From: Candidatus Saccharimonadota bacterium
GTDB lineage: Bacteria > Patescibacteriota > Saccharimonadia > Saccharimonadales > SLHW01
Direction of reading: 5' to 3'
Length of the DNA: 8,152 bases
Assembly (NCBI GenBank): GCA_007135955.1
Contig: SLHW01000024.1
Coordinates: 1-8,152, forward strand
Made by a program: the position numbers and the translations under genes. Each line of letters opens with the position of its first letter. Position 1 is the stretch's first letter. This document shows positions 1 through 5,662 of this stretch, one piece after another. The notes under the pieces were generated by a model. It was not told the DNA's origin. It saw only the letters and a list, made by a program, of their open reading frames with translations, and made no database searches.

Positions 1-279
1 AGCGAAGGTTTTGGTTTACCAGGGCTAGAAGCGATGGCGCACAGCTGCCCGCTTGTGAGCAGTAATGCAACGTGTTTGCCGGAAGTCTATGGTGCTGCTG
101 CCCACTACTTTGATCCTAGCAACACAGCCGAAATGGCTGAGAAAATCGATGAAGTCATTAGCGATAAACAACTTCAAGCTACGTTGATTAAGCGCGGTCA
201 TAAGCAGTTAAAAAAATACTCCTGGCGACGGATGGCCGAGGAAACGCTCGACGTGTATAGATCTGTACTTCAAAAGTAA
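1..279 (+). CDS. Glycosyltransferase family 4 (GT-B), C-terminal fragment
   Basis: The reading frame is open from the first base and ends at TAA 277-279, so 92 residues of a gene that starts outside the window are visible. The fragment opens with SEGFGLPGLEAMA, the E-x7-E motif (E2 and E10) of the C-terminal Rossmann domain of GT4 enzymes, where the glutamates contact the nucleotide-sugar donor. It continues with a proline-led beta strand, PEVYG and AAHYFDP, as usual in this family, and ends in the helical C-terminus that packs back on the N-domain. Such enzymes transfer a sugar from a nucleotide donor to a glycan or lipid acceptor at the cytoplasmic membrane face; the acceptor cannot be told from this piece. 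An internal ATG at base 34 is only a Met within the motif and not a start. It converges on the minus-strand gene at 326-820 with a 46-base gap in which I see no convincing terminator. Confidence 0.9.
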   Translation, partial: SEGFGLPGLEAMAHSCPLVSSNATCLPEVYGAAAHYFDPSNTAEMAEKIDEVISDKQLQATLIKRGHKQLKKYSWRRMAEETLDVYRSVLQK

Positions 280-325
280 ACGATACAAAAAAATGTGATG
301 TGCACAATCTGCTTTAATAGATAAG

Positions 326-820
326 CTACCGAACGTGTACGGTGCTCGTGCCAATGTTGCGCTGTAAATCTGCTACGTATTTTTGTGGACTAGATATGAG
401 CTTTAAGACAACTGTTTCCTTGCCCTGCTGAAGTTTTAAAATAATATCGCCGTAATCGTGTTTTTGCCCGAGTCTAGTTTGATTAACCTGTACGCCACTA
501 ATTGACCTGTAAGGAATTGTGTCAAGCTGACTGCCGCCAAATGAGGTTTGCTTTTCGATAATAATCCCGTCATCGCCATACGCATACTTTACCTTATTCC
601 ACTGCTTATAAAACGTCAGAGCAGAAATCAGCCAGGTTACCGGGAAAAATAAAAACACCAAAAGCCGTAATGTCGGCAAAGAAACTCCGAGTAATTGCCT
701 AAGTTCAGACAAGAGTATTAGGCTAATGGTCAACAAGACTATCGTAACGACTCCAGAAGACACCAAAAAATACTGTAGGTTTACCGGGCTGCGCTCAAAC
801 TGCTTGGTTGATTCGCTCAT
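326..820 (-). CDS. Two-TM membrane protein with bacterial PH (bPH_2/DUF304-like) domain
   Basis: The 164-residue protein has a short polar N-terminus, two hydrophobic segments (about residues 16-37 and 50-70) and then a soluble region of about 77-156. That region resembles the bacterial PH domain of YdbS/YdbT-type proteins: an aromatic-rich entry YAYGDDGIIIEK, then IPYRSISGVQVNQTRLGQ and the strand YGDIILKL. The order TM-TM-PH is typical of the family, with the PH domain expected in the cytoplasm. The role in the cell is unknown; related proteins are considered envelope-associated. The ATG (818-820) lies 11 bases after a TATACT element and has no visible Shine-Dalgarno, so the transcript may be nearly leaderless. 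It stands apart from the upstream membrane operon because a terminator (862-905) separates them. Family assignment is from motif memory. Confidence 0.75.
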   Translation of the reverse strand: MSESTKQFERSPVNLQYFLVSSGVVTIVLLTISLILLSELRQLLGVSLPTLRLLVFLFFPVTWLISALTFYKQWNKVKYAYGDDGIIIEKQTSFGGSQLDTIPYRSISGVQVNQTRLGQKHDYGDIILKLQQGKETVVLKLISSPQKYVADLQRNIGTSTVHVR

Positions 821-831
821 AATTTATTGTA

Positions 832-837
832 AGTATA
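832..837 (-). promoter_or_regulatory. -10 element for PH-domain gene, near-leaderless
   Basis: Read on the minus strand the site is TATACT inside the 10-mer GGTATACTTA (830-839). The ATG of the PH-domain gene follows 11 bases after the hexamer, so a start of transcription about 7 bases downstream leaves only a 4-5 base leader. The same 10-mer occurs in front of the membrane-protein gene at 3384. I find no good -35 at the usual spacing. It sits just downstream of the terminator at 862-905, where a new promoter would be needed. Confidence 0.5.
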
Positions 838-861
838 CCTTGTTTTTCTACTATTCATTCT

Positions 862-905
862 AAAAATCAAAAAGCCCCCGGATAGCTTGCGCACCGAGGG
901 CCTTT
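862..905 (-). terminator. Rho-independent terminator ending the YggT/DUF4203/DUF3566-like operon
   Basis: On the minus strand GCCCTCGG (901-894) pairs with CCGGGGGC (881-874) as an 8-bp GC-rich stem with one G-T wobble and a 12-base loop. It is followed directly by CTTTTTGATTTTT, a U-rich tail. It lies 26 bases beyond the stop codon of the 931-1251 gene. Read on the plus strand the stem would contain an A-C mismatch and lack a good T-run, so it serves the minus strand. Confidence 0.88.
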
Positions 906-930
906 ACTATAGTTCCTAGTACGACAGCTA

Positions 931-1251
931 CTACTTGTTGTCTTTTAGGTTAACTTCAATGCCACCAGAAGTTTCGATCAAGACATTGAGCACAAACCCC
1001 TGAATAAGTCCTATTACCCAACCAATACCAAAGTAGACTAGTGGAACTACTAGGATTGCCAATGCACCCGCAGTCAGGCCTAGAGCTAGACCACCAAGCA
1101 CGCTCACAGTTGAATCTGCGATATCGATGAATGCATTTAGTGAAAATATTACTGCAACTGCAAAGCCAGCAATAGCGCCAAAGACACCTTGCAGCATAGC
1201 AATACTCGTTGGTTTTACGTTTACGACTCGTTTATTGTATTGATTTGCCAT
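931..1251 (-). CDS. Small membrane protein resembling DUF3566 family
   Basis: The 106-residue protein begins with a short basic stretch and VVNVKPTSIAMLQGVFGAI, where a polar/proline segment leads into the first membrane helix (about 19-40). A long hydrophobic stretch (about 52-83) can hold one or two more helices. It ends with a GGIEVNLKD tail. This layout (beta-like V-x-P-S start, membrane helices, C-terminal GGIEV-L) resembles DUF3566 transmembrane proteins known mainly from Actinobacteria, where the gene lies near gyrA and the origin; this is a resemblance from memory. Function is unknown. A Shine-Dalgarno AGAGGAGA lies 11 bases before the ATG. It is the last gene of the three-gene operon, 35 bases after the preceding stop and followed by a strong terminator. 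Confidence 0.65.
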   Translation of the reverse strand: MANQYNKRVVNVKPTSIAMLQGVFGAIAGFAVAVIFSLNAFIDIADSTVSVLGGLALGLTAGALAILVVPLVYFGIGWVIGLIQGFVLNVLIETSGGIEVNLKDNK

Positions 1252-1286
1252 AATTATTTAATCTCCTCTTATGTTAATTGATTTAT

Positions 1287-1955
1287 TTACTTGACTTCAC
1301 GAGCTTCAATCGTCCAGTTATCGCCCAACACATCTTCAAGCATTGCCTTGACTAGCAAGTAGCGTTGCAGTGCGCTTGCGAATACGGTGCCGCCGATTAA
1401 GACAAACAGCCATATCCAAGACGTACCGATAGTGGTCGCCATGGTGGCCAAAATGCCTTGTTCATGCAGCTGAGCGACTGATACGTCACTAAACAACAAG
1501 AAACCACTTAGTAAAATTGCGGCGACGCCAAATAGTGACGTCAGGCTAACGATTAGCGAATGTTGCACACCATATCGTAGCACCGCCAATCCACCGATAA
1601 TTGCACCAGTTAAGCTAAGTAAAAAGACGATAAATCCTTGCTCACTCAAACCGATAGCTGTGCCAAAAAAGGCAAAAATACCAGCAAATAATGACCCGGC
1701 AACCACCATCACACCAATGGTGTAATAAAGGTGTGCCACAAACGCAAATAGCAACCCAACAAACACTGCTGTCAGGCTAGCGGCTACAAACGACCAAACA
1801 TTGGCGCCAAACACTGCCTGGACACCACTAAAACCAATAACCAATCCGGTCATAAACCCAATAATTGGTAGTATCAAACGAAATAGCACGTACCCAAACA
1901 GTGAGCTTACCACGCCGACCGCTATCAGCAGCAGTGCTATAAGTATAGTTTCCAT
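1287..1955 (-). CDS. Multi-pass membrane protein, DUF4203/TMEM198-like
   Basis: The 222-residue protein is almost entirely hydrophobic, with about seven predicted membrane helices rich in Gly and Ala, short loops and only a small polar C-terminus (LEDVLGDNWTIEAREVK). The early segment GYVLFRLILPIIGFMTGLVIG and the regular glycine-rich helix pairs recall the DUF4203 (TM7S3/TM198-like) domain, whose biochemical role is not established. The ATG lies one base after the stop of the upstream yggT gene. Its Shine-Dalgarno (AAAGGCGGAG) sits within the last codons of yggT, so translation is probably coupled. Nothing suggests an enzyme active site. An alternative is a lineage-specific membrane protein with only compositional similarity to DUF4203. 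Confidence 0.65.
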   Translation of the reverse strand: METILIALLLIAVGVVSSLFGYVLFRLILPIIGFMTGLVIGFSGVQAVFGANVWSFVAASLTAVFVGLLFAFVAHLYYTIGVMVVAGSLFAGIFAFFGTAIGLSEQGFIVFLLSLTGAIIGGLAVLRYGVQHSLIVSLTSLFGVAAILLSGFLLFSDVSVAQLHEQGILATMATTIGTSWIWLFVLIGGTVFASALQRYLLVKAMLEDVLGDNWTIEAREVK

Positions 1956-1956
1956 A

Positions 1957-2391
1957 TTATTCTCCGCCTTTCACTGATCTTGCAGAACGAGCAGCAGCAG
2001 TCCTAAATTGTCTTCGTTGCTCATCATGTAGTTGATCAATCTTGAGATTGATATAAGTGATAAGCGACATAACTCCCCACGCAACAAATAGGTAGATTAT
2101 TATTGCGAAGATTGCTGATATATCAAAGTAGCCGGTCTCTCCAAGTTCACGTCCGGGAAAAATTCCACGAAACGGCTCCAGATAGCTTGCTGATGTTTGA
2201 TATATAAACGTCACGAATGGCGCTGCTGTACTTGCCGAAAACGCCAATAAAAACACTCGAAGACTCAATACAATGAGTCCAAATACTACCCAAGCATAAA
2301 AAAACCTCACAACGACTTTGCCGATTGTGAGGCGCTTGGGAATACCTTCCACCTCTATAGAACTACTACTTTCTTCTAGTTCCCTTGCCAT
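1957..2391 (-). CDS. yggT: YggT family membrane protein
   Basis: The 144-residue protein has a polar N-terminal extension of about 22 residues, a first membrane segment (about 25-49), the family signature region RVFLLAFSASTAAPFVTFIY followed by PFRGIFPG (73-80), and a second segment from DISAIFAIIIYLFVAW (about 90-112). It closes with a charged Arg/Ala-rich tail. YggT/YlmG proteins are small membrane proteins linked to cell division, nucleoid distribution or osmotic tolerance in different bacteria and plastids; the molecular role is unclear. A Shine-Dalgarno GGGAGAAG lies about six bases before the ATG. It is the first gene of an operon with the DUF4203-like and DUF3566-like genes, an arrangement that points to a shared envelope function. 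The family call is strong because of the APF and PFRGIFP motifs. Confidence 0.88.
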   Translation of the reverse strand: MARELEESSSSIEVEGIPKRLTIGKVVVRFFYAWVVFGLIVLSLRVFLLAFSASTAAPFVTFIYQTSASYLEPFRGIFPGRELGETGYFDISAIFAIIIYLFVAWGVMSLITYINLKIDQLHDEQRRQFRTAAARSARSVKGGE

Positions 2392-2535
2392 AGGCTTCTC
2401 CCTTATAGTTACTGTATTATTTAATATATCACATAATATATGGAATATACTTCAAATTTTTCGATGAAACTAAGTAGTATTTGTCTCGTAAACCACTATT
2501 GAGCTTTGTTCTTTTCTAAAACTTTATTACTATCT
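2392..2535 (-). promoter_or_regulatory. AT-rich intergenic leader with the probable yggT-operon promoter
   Basis: These 144 bases hold no plausible gene. The half next to yggT (2405-2465) is very AT-rich, with several TATATT- and TAATAC-like hexamers, and must contain the operon promoter. I cannot choose one -10 and see no TTGACA-like -35 at correct spacing. No hairpin with T-run is visible after the stop of the upstream gene (2536), so some read-through from that gene is possible. Confidence 0.35.
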
Positions 2536-3384
2536 CTAAGTTGATTGGTTTTCTCGGGGAAGCTTTTCGCTCCTTAGGTACGCCGTATATATCAGGATAC
2601 CGACAACCAGCAGTGTAACTGCCATAGTTTCAATAGACTCTTCTATTGGTGAGTCAATTAGTAGTAGGTAGGTGGTTTCTGGAGTGTGGTCTTCGGCTGC
2701 CGGAAAGCGTCCGCCAAGCAAGTTGTCGTCTATCCACATGCCGGCTCGCACATAAAAATCACCGATGTAACGCGCACCAGAACTAATCGCTGCTATGGCA
2801 AATAGCACCACACTAATAACGAAGTATTTGCGTGCCGCAACCGCCTGCCAGACATACTTACCATAACGAGCAATCGCATACAGGGGTATAGCAGCAACTA
2901 GGGCAAAGTACGGCAGATCAGTCACAGAGCGGTGCGGAATACCAAGTATCTTGTCGTCTATGACCAACCGACCGACTTCACCTCCGATAACATGACGGAT
3001 ATCGCCGGCTTCTTCGATAAGCATAATCCCAAGGCCAATTGCGAACCAAAAAAAGAACTTACCGGCACCCTTACGACCAAGTACATCTAGTCGCGCAGCC
3101 AGATAGCCACTCATTGCTATGGCAAATGCTAAGAGGAACCACTGTGTCCACTCCACGGGTTTGTCGTTAAATAACAAGAACCACATCGGTCGGTTCGTCA
3201 GCTGAAACCATTGCCAAATATCATGTGCGAGAAACATGAACCAGGCAAAGGCCAACCAAGTAACGACCACCCAGATTAGTACCTTGGGGTTAACCGAAAA
3301 TAACCACGGCCACGGCGTCTCTTTCTGACTAGCTGGTTTTTTTGTAACTTTCTGCAGCTGATGTGCTGGTTGTTTGTCACTCAT
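2536..3384 (-). CDS. Uncharacterised six-TM membrane protein with acidic EE motifs
   Basis: From the ATG at 3384 the protein has 282 residues: a polar Lys/Gln-rich cytoplasmic N-terminus of about 30 residues, then membrane segments at about 34-52, 80-97, 110-124, 148-163, 176-192 and 255-271. Acidic motifs lie at membrane borders: IEEAGDIRH after segment 3 (about 123-131), GARYIGDF after segment 5, and SPIEESIETM (about 245-254) entering segment 6. Such spaced EE and ED/H residues recall a widespread family of unassigned multi-pass proteins with LDE...HE and EE.LEM motifs, but I recognise no named family. Two upstream in-frame ATGs (3408 and 3393) are possible. I prefer 3384 because a TATACT element (3397-3402) lies inside the longer frame and at the same distance from 3384 as in the PH-domain gene. 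No Shine-Dalgarno is visible. Confidence 0.7.
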   Translation of the reverse strand: MSDKQPAHQLQKVTKKPASQKETPWPWLFSVNPKVLIWVVVTWLAFAWFMFLAHDIWQWFQLTNRPMWFLLFNDKPVEWTQWFLLAFAIAMSGYLAARLDVLGRKGAGKFFFWFAIGLGIMLIEEAGDIRHVIGGEVGRLVIDDKILGIPHRSVTDLPYFALVAAIPLYAIARYGKYVWQAVAARKYFVISVVLFAIAAISSGARYIGDFYVRAGMWIDDNLLGGRFPAAEDHTPETTYLLLIDSPIEESIETMAVTLLVVGILIYTAYLRSEKLPRENQST

Positions 3385-3396
3385 AGAAGTCATATA

Positions 3397-3402
3397 AGTA
3401 TA
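3397..3402 (-). promoter_or_regulatory. -10 element deciding the start of the six-TM gene
   Basis: On the minus strand TATACT is part of GGTATACTTA (3395-3404), identical to the 10-mer before the PH-domain gene. It ends 12 bases before the ATG at 3384. The site lies downstream of the most distal in-frame ATG (3406-3408), so a transcript from here could not use that codon. The -35 position shows no match to TTGACA. Confidence 0.45.
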
Positions 3403-3438
3403 CCGCATAGGCTACTGATATTAGACACTTGGTATACT
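3397..3438. repeat. 8-bp inverted repeat flanking the start region of the six-TM gene
   Basis: AGTATACC (3397-3404) and GGTATACT (3431-3438) are perfect reverse complements, separated by 26 bases, in the short gap between khpB and the six-TM gene. One arm coincides with the proposed -10. It could be an operator with two half-sites, a divergent -10-like pair, or a loose hairpin at the end of the khpB transcript. There is no T-run to make it a terminator. Confidence 0.4.
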
Positions 3439-3445
3439 GCCTTGC

Positions 3446-4012
3446 TTACTCTTCTTCGTCAGTTTGGGTGTCGAGAGTGGTGGCTTCTTCGGATGTTTCT
3501 GCTTCAGTAGTGGTTGGTGTCTCGCCAGACTTCAGAACGATGTGACGGTCGCGACCTTCGCCAACCGATTCAGTTTCTAGCCCCTCTTCACCTGCTAATT
3601 TGTGAATAGTTCGTCGATCAGCAGCGTTCATGGGACTGAGGTGTTTATCTTGACCGGTTTTCTTAACTTCATCGAGCCATTTTTGAGCTTTTTCGATAAG
3701 CCTATCGGCTCGTTGTTTTTTGTATTCAGCGATATCGACGTTTACTCGGGTGGTAGCGAACTCCTTATTCTTAAGTGCTGTACTCACTAGTGACTGAATG
3801 GCTCGCATGGTATCACCACGCTGACCGATCAAGAAGCCGTTTAGGTGCGTACTTGGCACATGTAGCTCGATGACCTCTTCGTCTTCTGTAGTGGCGTAGA
3901 CGTCAGTGTTTAAACCGAAGAATGATAATAAATCCTCGAGATATTTCTTGGCAAACTGAATTGCCTCTTCGACTGATTCGTTTTTTGTGGTGGTGTCTTC
4001 TTCGTTACTCAT
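3446..4012 (-). CDS. khpB: KhpB/Jag (EloR) RNA-binding protein, KH + R3H, lacking Jag-N
   Basis: The 188-residue protein has a short acidic N-terminus, a Jag-type KH domain (about 35-98) with the loop LIGQRGDT (G63-x-x-G66) and the helix MRAIQSLVSTALKN, and an R3H domain (about 99-162) with SPMNAADRRTIHKLA, where R133 and H137 form the R-x3-H motif. It ends in a Thr/Glu-rich acidic tail of about 25 residues. Family members bind RNA, usually with partner KhpA, and affect cell elongation and envelope gene expression. The N-terminal Jag-N domain found in many Firmicutes homologues is absent; only about 15 residues precede the first KH-region helix. The ATG overlaps the yidC stop in ATGA, with a strong GGAGG six bases upstream inside yidC, so translation is coupled. 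The yidC-jag pairing is a classic neighbourhood and supports the call. Confidence 0.93.
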   Translation of the reverse strand: MSNEEDTTTKNESVEEAIQFAKKYLEDLLSFFGLNTDVYATTEDEEVIELHVPSTHLNGFLIGQRGDTMRAIQSLVSTALKNKEFATTRVNVDIAEYKKQRADRLIEKAQKWLDEVKKTGQDKHLSPMNAADRRTIHKLAGEEGLETESVGEGRDRHIVLKSGETPTTTEAETSEEATTLDTQTDEEE

Positions 4013-4977
4013 TTTTTCCTCCGCTTAGTTGCCTTATTGGAGCTTTTTTTCTTCTTTTTGTTTGGTGATTTTTTGGGTTTGTCGGTTGGTTTCTTGGTTT
4101 CTTTAGCAATAACCTCGCCTTCAATAATCTTTTTATCATCAGGCTCATCGGCAATCTTTTCCATCTCTACTTCATCTTCGGCAAGCACCTTTGATTGTTG
4201 CCAGTATGCAATCAGTCCACTCACAAACCAGTAGAGGCTAAGCGCTGAAGCAAAAAATACCGTAACAAAGAATATGATAATCGGGATAAAGTAGCGCATC
4301 GAACGTCCAACAGCAGCATTTGCTTCTGACGAATCGGCTGGCTTACCAGCTTGGGCATCTTTGAGTATTTGTTTGAGCGACCGAGCATCTTCGTCTTTTG
4401 GTAACAGTTGTGAACTCTGAAAGAATTGGGTTACCGCACTACCGATTACCAGCAACATCGCTGGGATATAGAGCCCCTCTGGACCTATTGCCGCACGTGA
4501 TAAATCTACTACACCAAAGAGTGTGTTATTAAAGGCGTCTGGGTTCTCAGCGATTTCCTGGAGTAGTGGTAAATCCTGAATCCAAGAGTACGCAAAGGTG
4601 ACAATCTGGCTTGCGTCATCAATGATACGGATGAGACCCTGATACAAACCTATCAAGATGACAAACTGGATGATGAGTGTACCGAATGATGAAAACGGAC
4701 TAATGCCACGTTCTTTATATAGCTCCATGAGCATCATCGACTCTTTTTGTCGATCACCTTTAGCAGCTTTTTTAATCTTTTTTATTTCTGGTTGTAGGGT
4801 GCGCATGGCACGCGTTTGCTTGAGTTGTTTGCGCACTAGTGGCCACATCAAGGTTCGAACCACTATCGTAAACAAGATGATACTTAGACCAAAATTACCA
4901 AACGGCAACCCACCAACCAGCGCGTGGATAAAGACGAGCACATTGAAAATTGGCTGGACGATGAGCGATTCAAACAA
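4009..4977 (-). CDS. yidC: YidC/Oxa1 family membrane protein insertase
   Basis: The 322-residue protein matches the short, Gram-positive-like YidC type without the large periplasmic domain. Membrane segments lie at about 5-22, 30-47, 96-115, 168-186 and 230-260. Segment 2 carries the groove arginine (R41 in IVVRTLMWPL) that receives polar parts of substrates, and the basic cytoplasmic hairpin (about 48-92) follows with LQPEIKKIKK. The protein inserts membrane proteins alone or with SecYEG. The loop between segments 4 and 5 (about 187-227) looks longer than usual. The tail after residue 260 is acidic and then very Lys-rich, ending KKKKKSSNKATKRRKK, plausibly for ribosome contact. The start is TTG (4975-4977), preceded by AGAGG at ten bases; an in-frame TAA lies just upstream and there is no ATG choice. 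No lipoprotein signal is present. Confidence 0.94.
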   Translation of the reverse strand: MFESLIVQPIFNVLVFIHALVGGLPFGNFGLSIILFTIVVRTLMWPLVRKQLKQTRAMRTLQPEIKKIKKAAKGDRQKESMMLMELYKERGISPFSSFGTLIIQFVILIGLYQGLIRIIDDASQIVTFAYSWIQDLPLLQEIAENPDAFNNTLFGVVDLSRAAIGPEGLYIPAMLLVIGSAVTQFFQSSQLLPKDEDARSLKQILKDAQAGKPADSSEANAAVGRSMRYFIPIIIFFVTVFFASALSLYWFVSGLIAYWQQSKVLAEDEVEMEKIADEPDDKKIIEGEVIAKETKKPTDKPKKSPNKKKKKSSNKATKRRKK

Positions 4978-5047
4978 AACGTTAATACCTCTATTTTGTT
5001 AGCTACAACTAGCATAGCATAATGACCAACCTGACGTCAGTCACTAA
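4978..5047 (-). promoter_or_regulatory. yidC leader with possible promoter
   Basis: On the minus strand a GTGACT hexamer (-35-like, four of six matches) is followed after 17 bases by TATGCT (four of six matches to TATAAT), roughly 40 bases before the TTG start. Together with the hairpin at 5048-5075 this suggests that yidC-khpB can be transcribed separately from rpmH-rnpA. Both hexamers are weak, so this is tentative. Confidence 0.3.
5031..5040. repeat. 10-bp perfect palindrome in the rnpA-yidC gap
   Basis: CTGACGTCAG is a perfect 10-bp palindrome placed between the proposed -35 and -10 elements upstream of yidC. This is a plausible operator position for a dimeric regulator. A palindrome of this length can also occur by chance, and no second copy is seen in the window. 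Confidence 0.35.
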
Positions 5048-5075
5048 ACCCCTTAAAGTTTGGAGTTTAAGAGGT
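5048..5075 (-). terminator. Hairpin after rnpA, weak terminator or processing stem
   Basis: On the minus strand the arms at 5075-5066 (ACCTCTTAAA) and 5057-5048 (TTTAAGGGGT) form a 10-bp stem with an 8-base loop, 18 bases beyond the rnpA stop. One pair is G-U on the minus strand but would be a C-A mismatch on the plus strand, so the structure belongs to minus-strand RNA. Only a short T-run (TTT) follows, so it may be a partial terminator, an attenuator or an RNase site separating rnpA from yidC. Confidence 0.5.
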
Positions 5076-5092
5076 GGTATTGCAATAAATAA

Positions 5093-5446
5093 TTATTTGT
5101 TTTGTAGGATGTTAGCCTGGCTGAGCTGGGCATAGAGCAGCTTGTGTAGTTCATCCGATGGAATGGTTGCGATATTTTCGTGAAAGACCGTAATTACAAT
5201 GTCATATGGTTCGACAATCTTTGGTTCAAGCTGACGAATCACTTCGTAGATCCGGCGACGGATTCGATTACGCACCACAGCAGATTTATGAACTTTTTTA
5301 CTAACCACTACTGCTGCACGGTAGTGTTGGCGTCGAGGATTCTTGGTGTATTTGATCGAAGAAAGTGGACCACGAACCGTCTGACCTTGTCGGTAAACAA
5401 AGTTAAGACTGTTGTAGCCATGAAACCGATGCTGCTTCTTTATCAT
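5093..5446 (-). CDS. rnpA: Ribonuclease P protein component
   Basis: The 117-residue basic protein binds RNase P RNA and helps it recognise and cleave the 5' leader of pre-tRNA. The N-terminal part KKQHRFHGYNSLNFVYRQG corresponds to the RnpA opening that contacts the leader. The central strand AAVVVSKKVHKSAVVRN leads into the RNR signature (R59-N60-R61 in RNRIRRRIYEVIR), and the segment PYDIVITVF is the last core strand. Length is normal for the family. It lies 59 bases after rpmH, as in most bacteria. The ATG at 5444-5446 has no recognisable Shine-Dalgarno; instead the leader holds two small hairpins and a TATGCT element six bases from the ATG, so leaderless translation from an internal promoter is conceivable. 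Confidence 0.93.
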   Translation of the reverse strand: MIKKQHRFHGYNSLNFVYRQGQTVRGPLSSIKYTKNPRRQHYRAAVVVSKKVHKSAVVRNRIRRRIYEVIRQLEPKIVEPYDIVITVFHENIATIPSDELHKLLYAQLSQANILQNK

Positions 5447-5447
5447 A

Positions 5448-5483
5448 TGTATAGCATACAGGCTGGCGAGCTACTGTGCTCGC
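5448..5483 (-). other. Two small hairpins in the rpmH-rnpA spacer
   Basis: The spacer holds GCGAGC-ACAGTA-GCTCGC (5483-5466), a 6-bp GC-rich stem, and TGTAT-GCT-ATACA (5460-5448), a 5-bp stem that ends one base before the rnpA ATG. No T-run follows the first on the minus strand, so it is probably a processing or stability element of the rpmH-rnpA mRNA rather than a terminator. The second could hide the start or simply be a -10-like TATGCT sequence. Confidence 0.4.
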
Positions 5484-5505
5484 TGTGGTTTTTCGACCGC
5501 TCTTG

Positions 5506-5643
5506 TTAGGCAGTTGTCTTTTTGCGACCTTTTACTTGCCGGCGCTTAATCACTCGCCTGCCGGCTTTGGTCGACATGCGCTTCATAAATCCGTGCATTC
5601 GAGCACGTTTTCTAGTCTTTGGTTGATGAGTTCGTTTTGGCAT
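5506..5643 (-). CDS. rpmH: 50S ribosomal protein L34
   Basis: The 45-residue protein MPKRTHQPKTRKRARMHGF continues with KRMSTKAGRRVIKRRQVKGR and a short basic tail, which is the full L34 pattern (basic start, HGF, TKAGRRVI, RR-KGR). L34 is a late-assembling protein of the large subunit. The true start is the ATG at 5641-5643; a longer in-frame extension up to 5706 is not L34-like and overlaps the proposed promoter. A Shine-Dalgarno AGGA lies nine bases before the ATG. It heads the minus-strand operon rpmH-rnpA(-yidC-khpB) and is divergent from dnaA, the standard origin layout. Confidence 0.97.
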   Translation of the reverse strand: MPKRTHQPKTRKRARMHGFMKRMSTKAGRRVIKRRQVKGRKKTTA

Positions 5644-5662
5644 AACTATATATCCTACACGG

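Noticed and set aside
280..325. Terminator between the converging glycosyltransferase and PH-domain genes
   Set aside because: Only the 8-bp palindrome TGTGCACA is present; no stem with loop and T-run.
2536..3384. CAAX protease (CPBP) identity for the six-TM protein because of the EE motif
   Set aside because: CPBP needs EExxxR plus later FxxxH and HxxxN/D motifs; the spacing EEAGDIRH and the rest of the sequence do not fit.
4658..5002. 114-codon plus-strand frame opposite yidC
   Set aside because: It is a shadow of the strongly supported yidC frame on the other strand.
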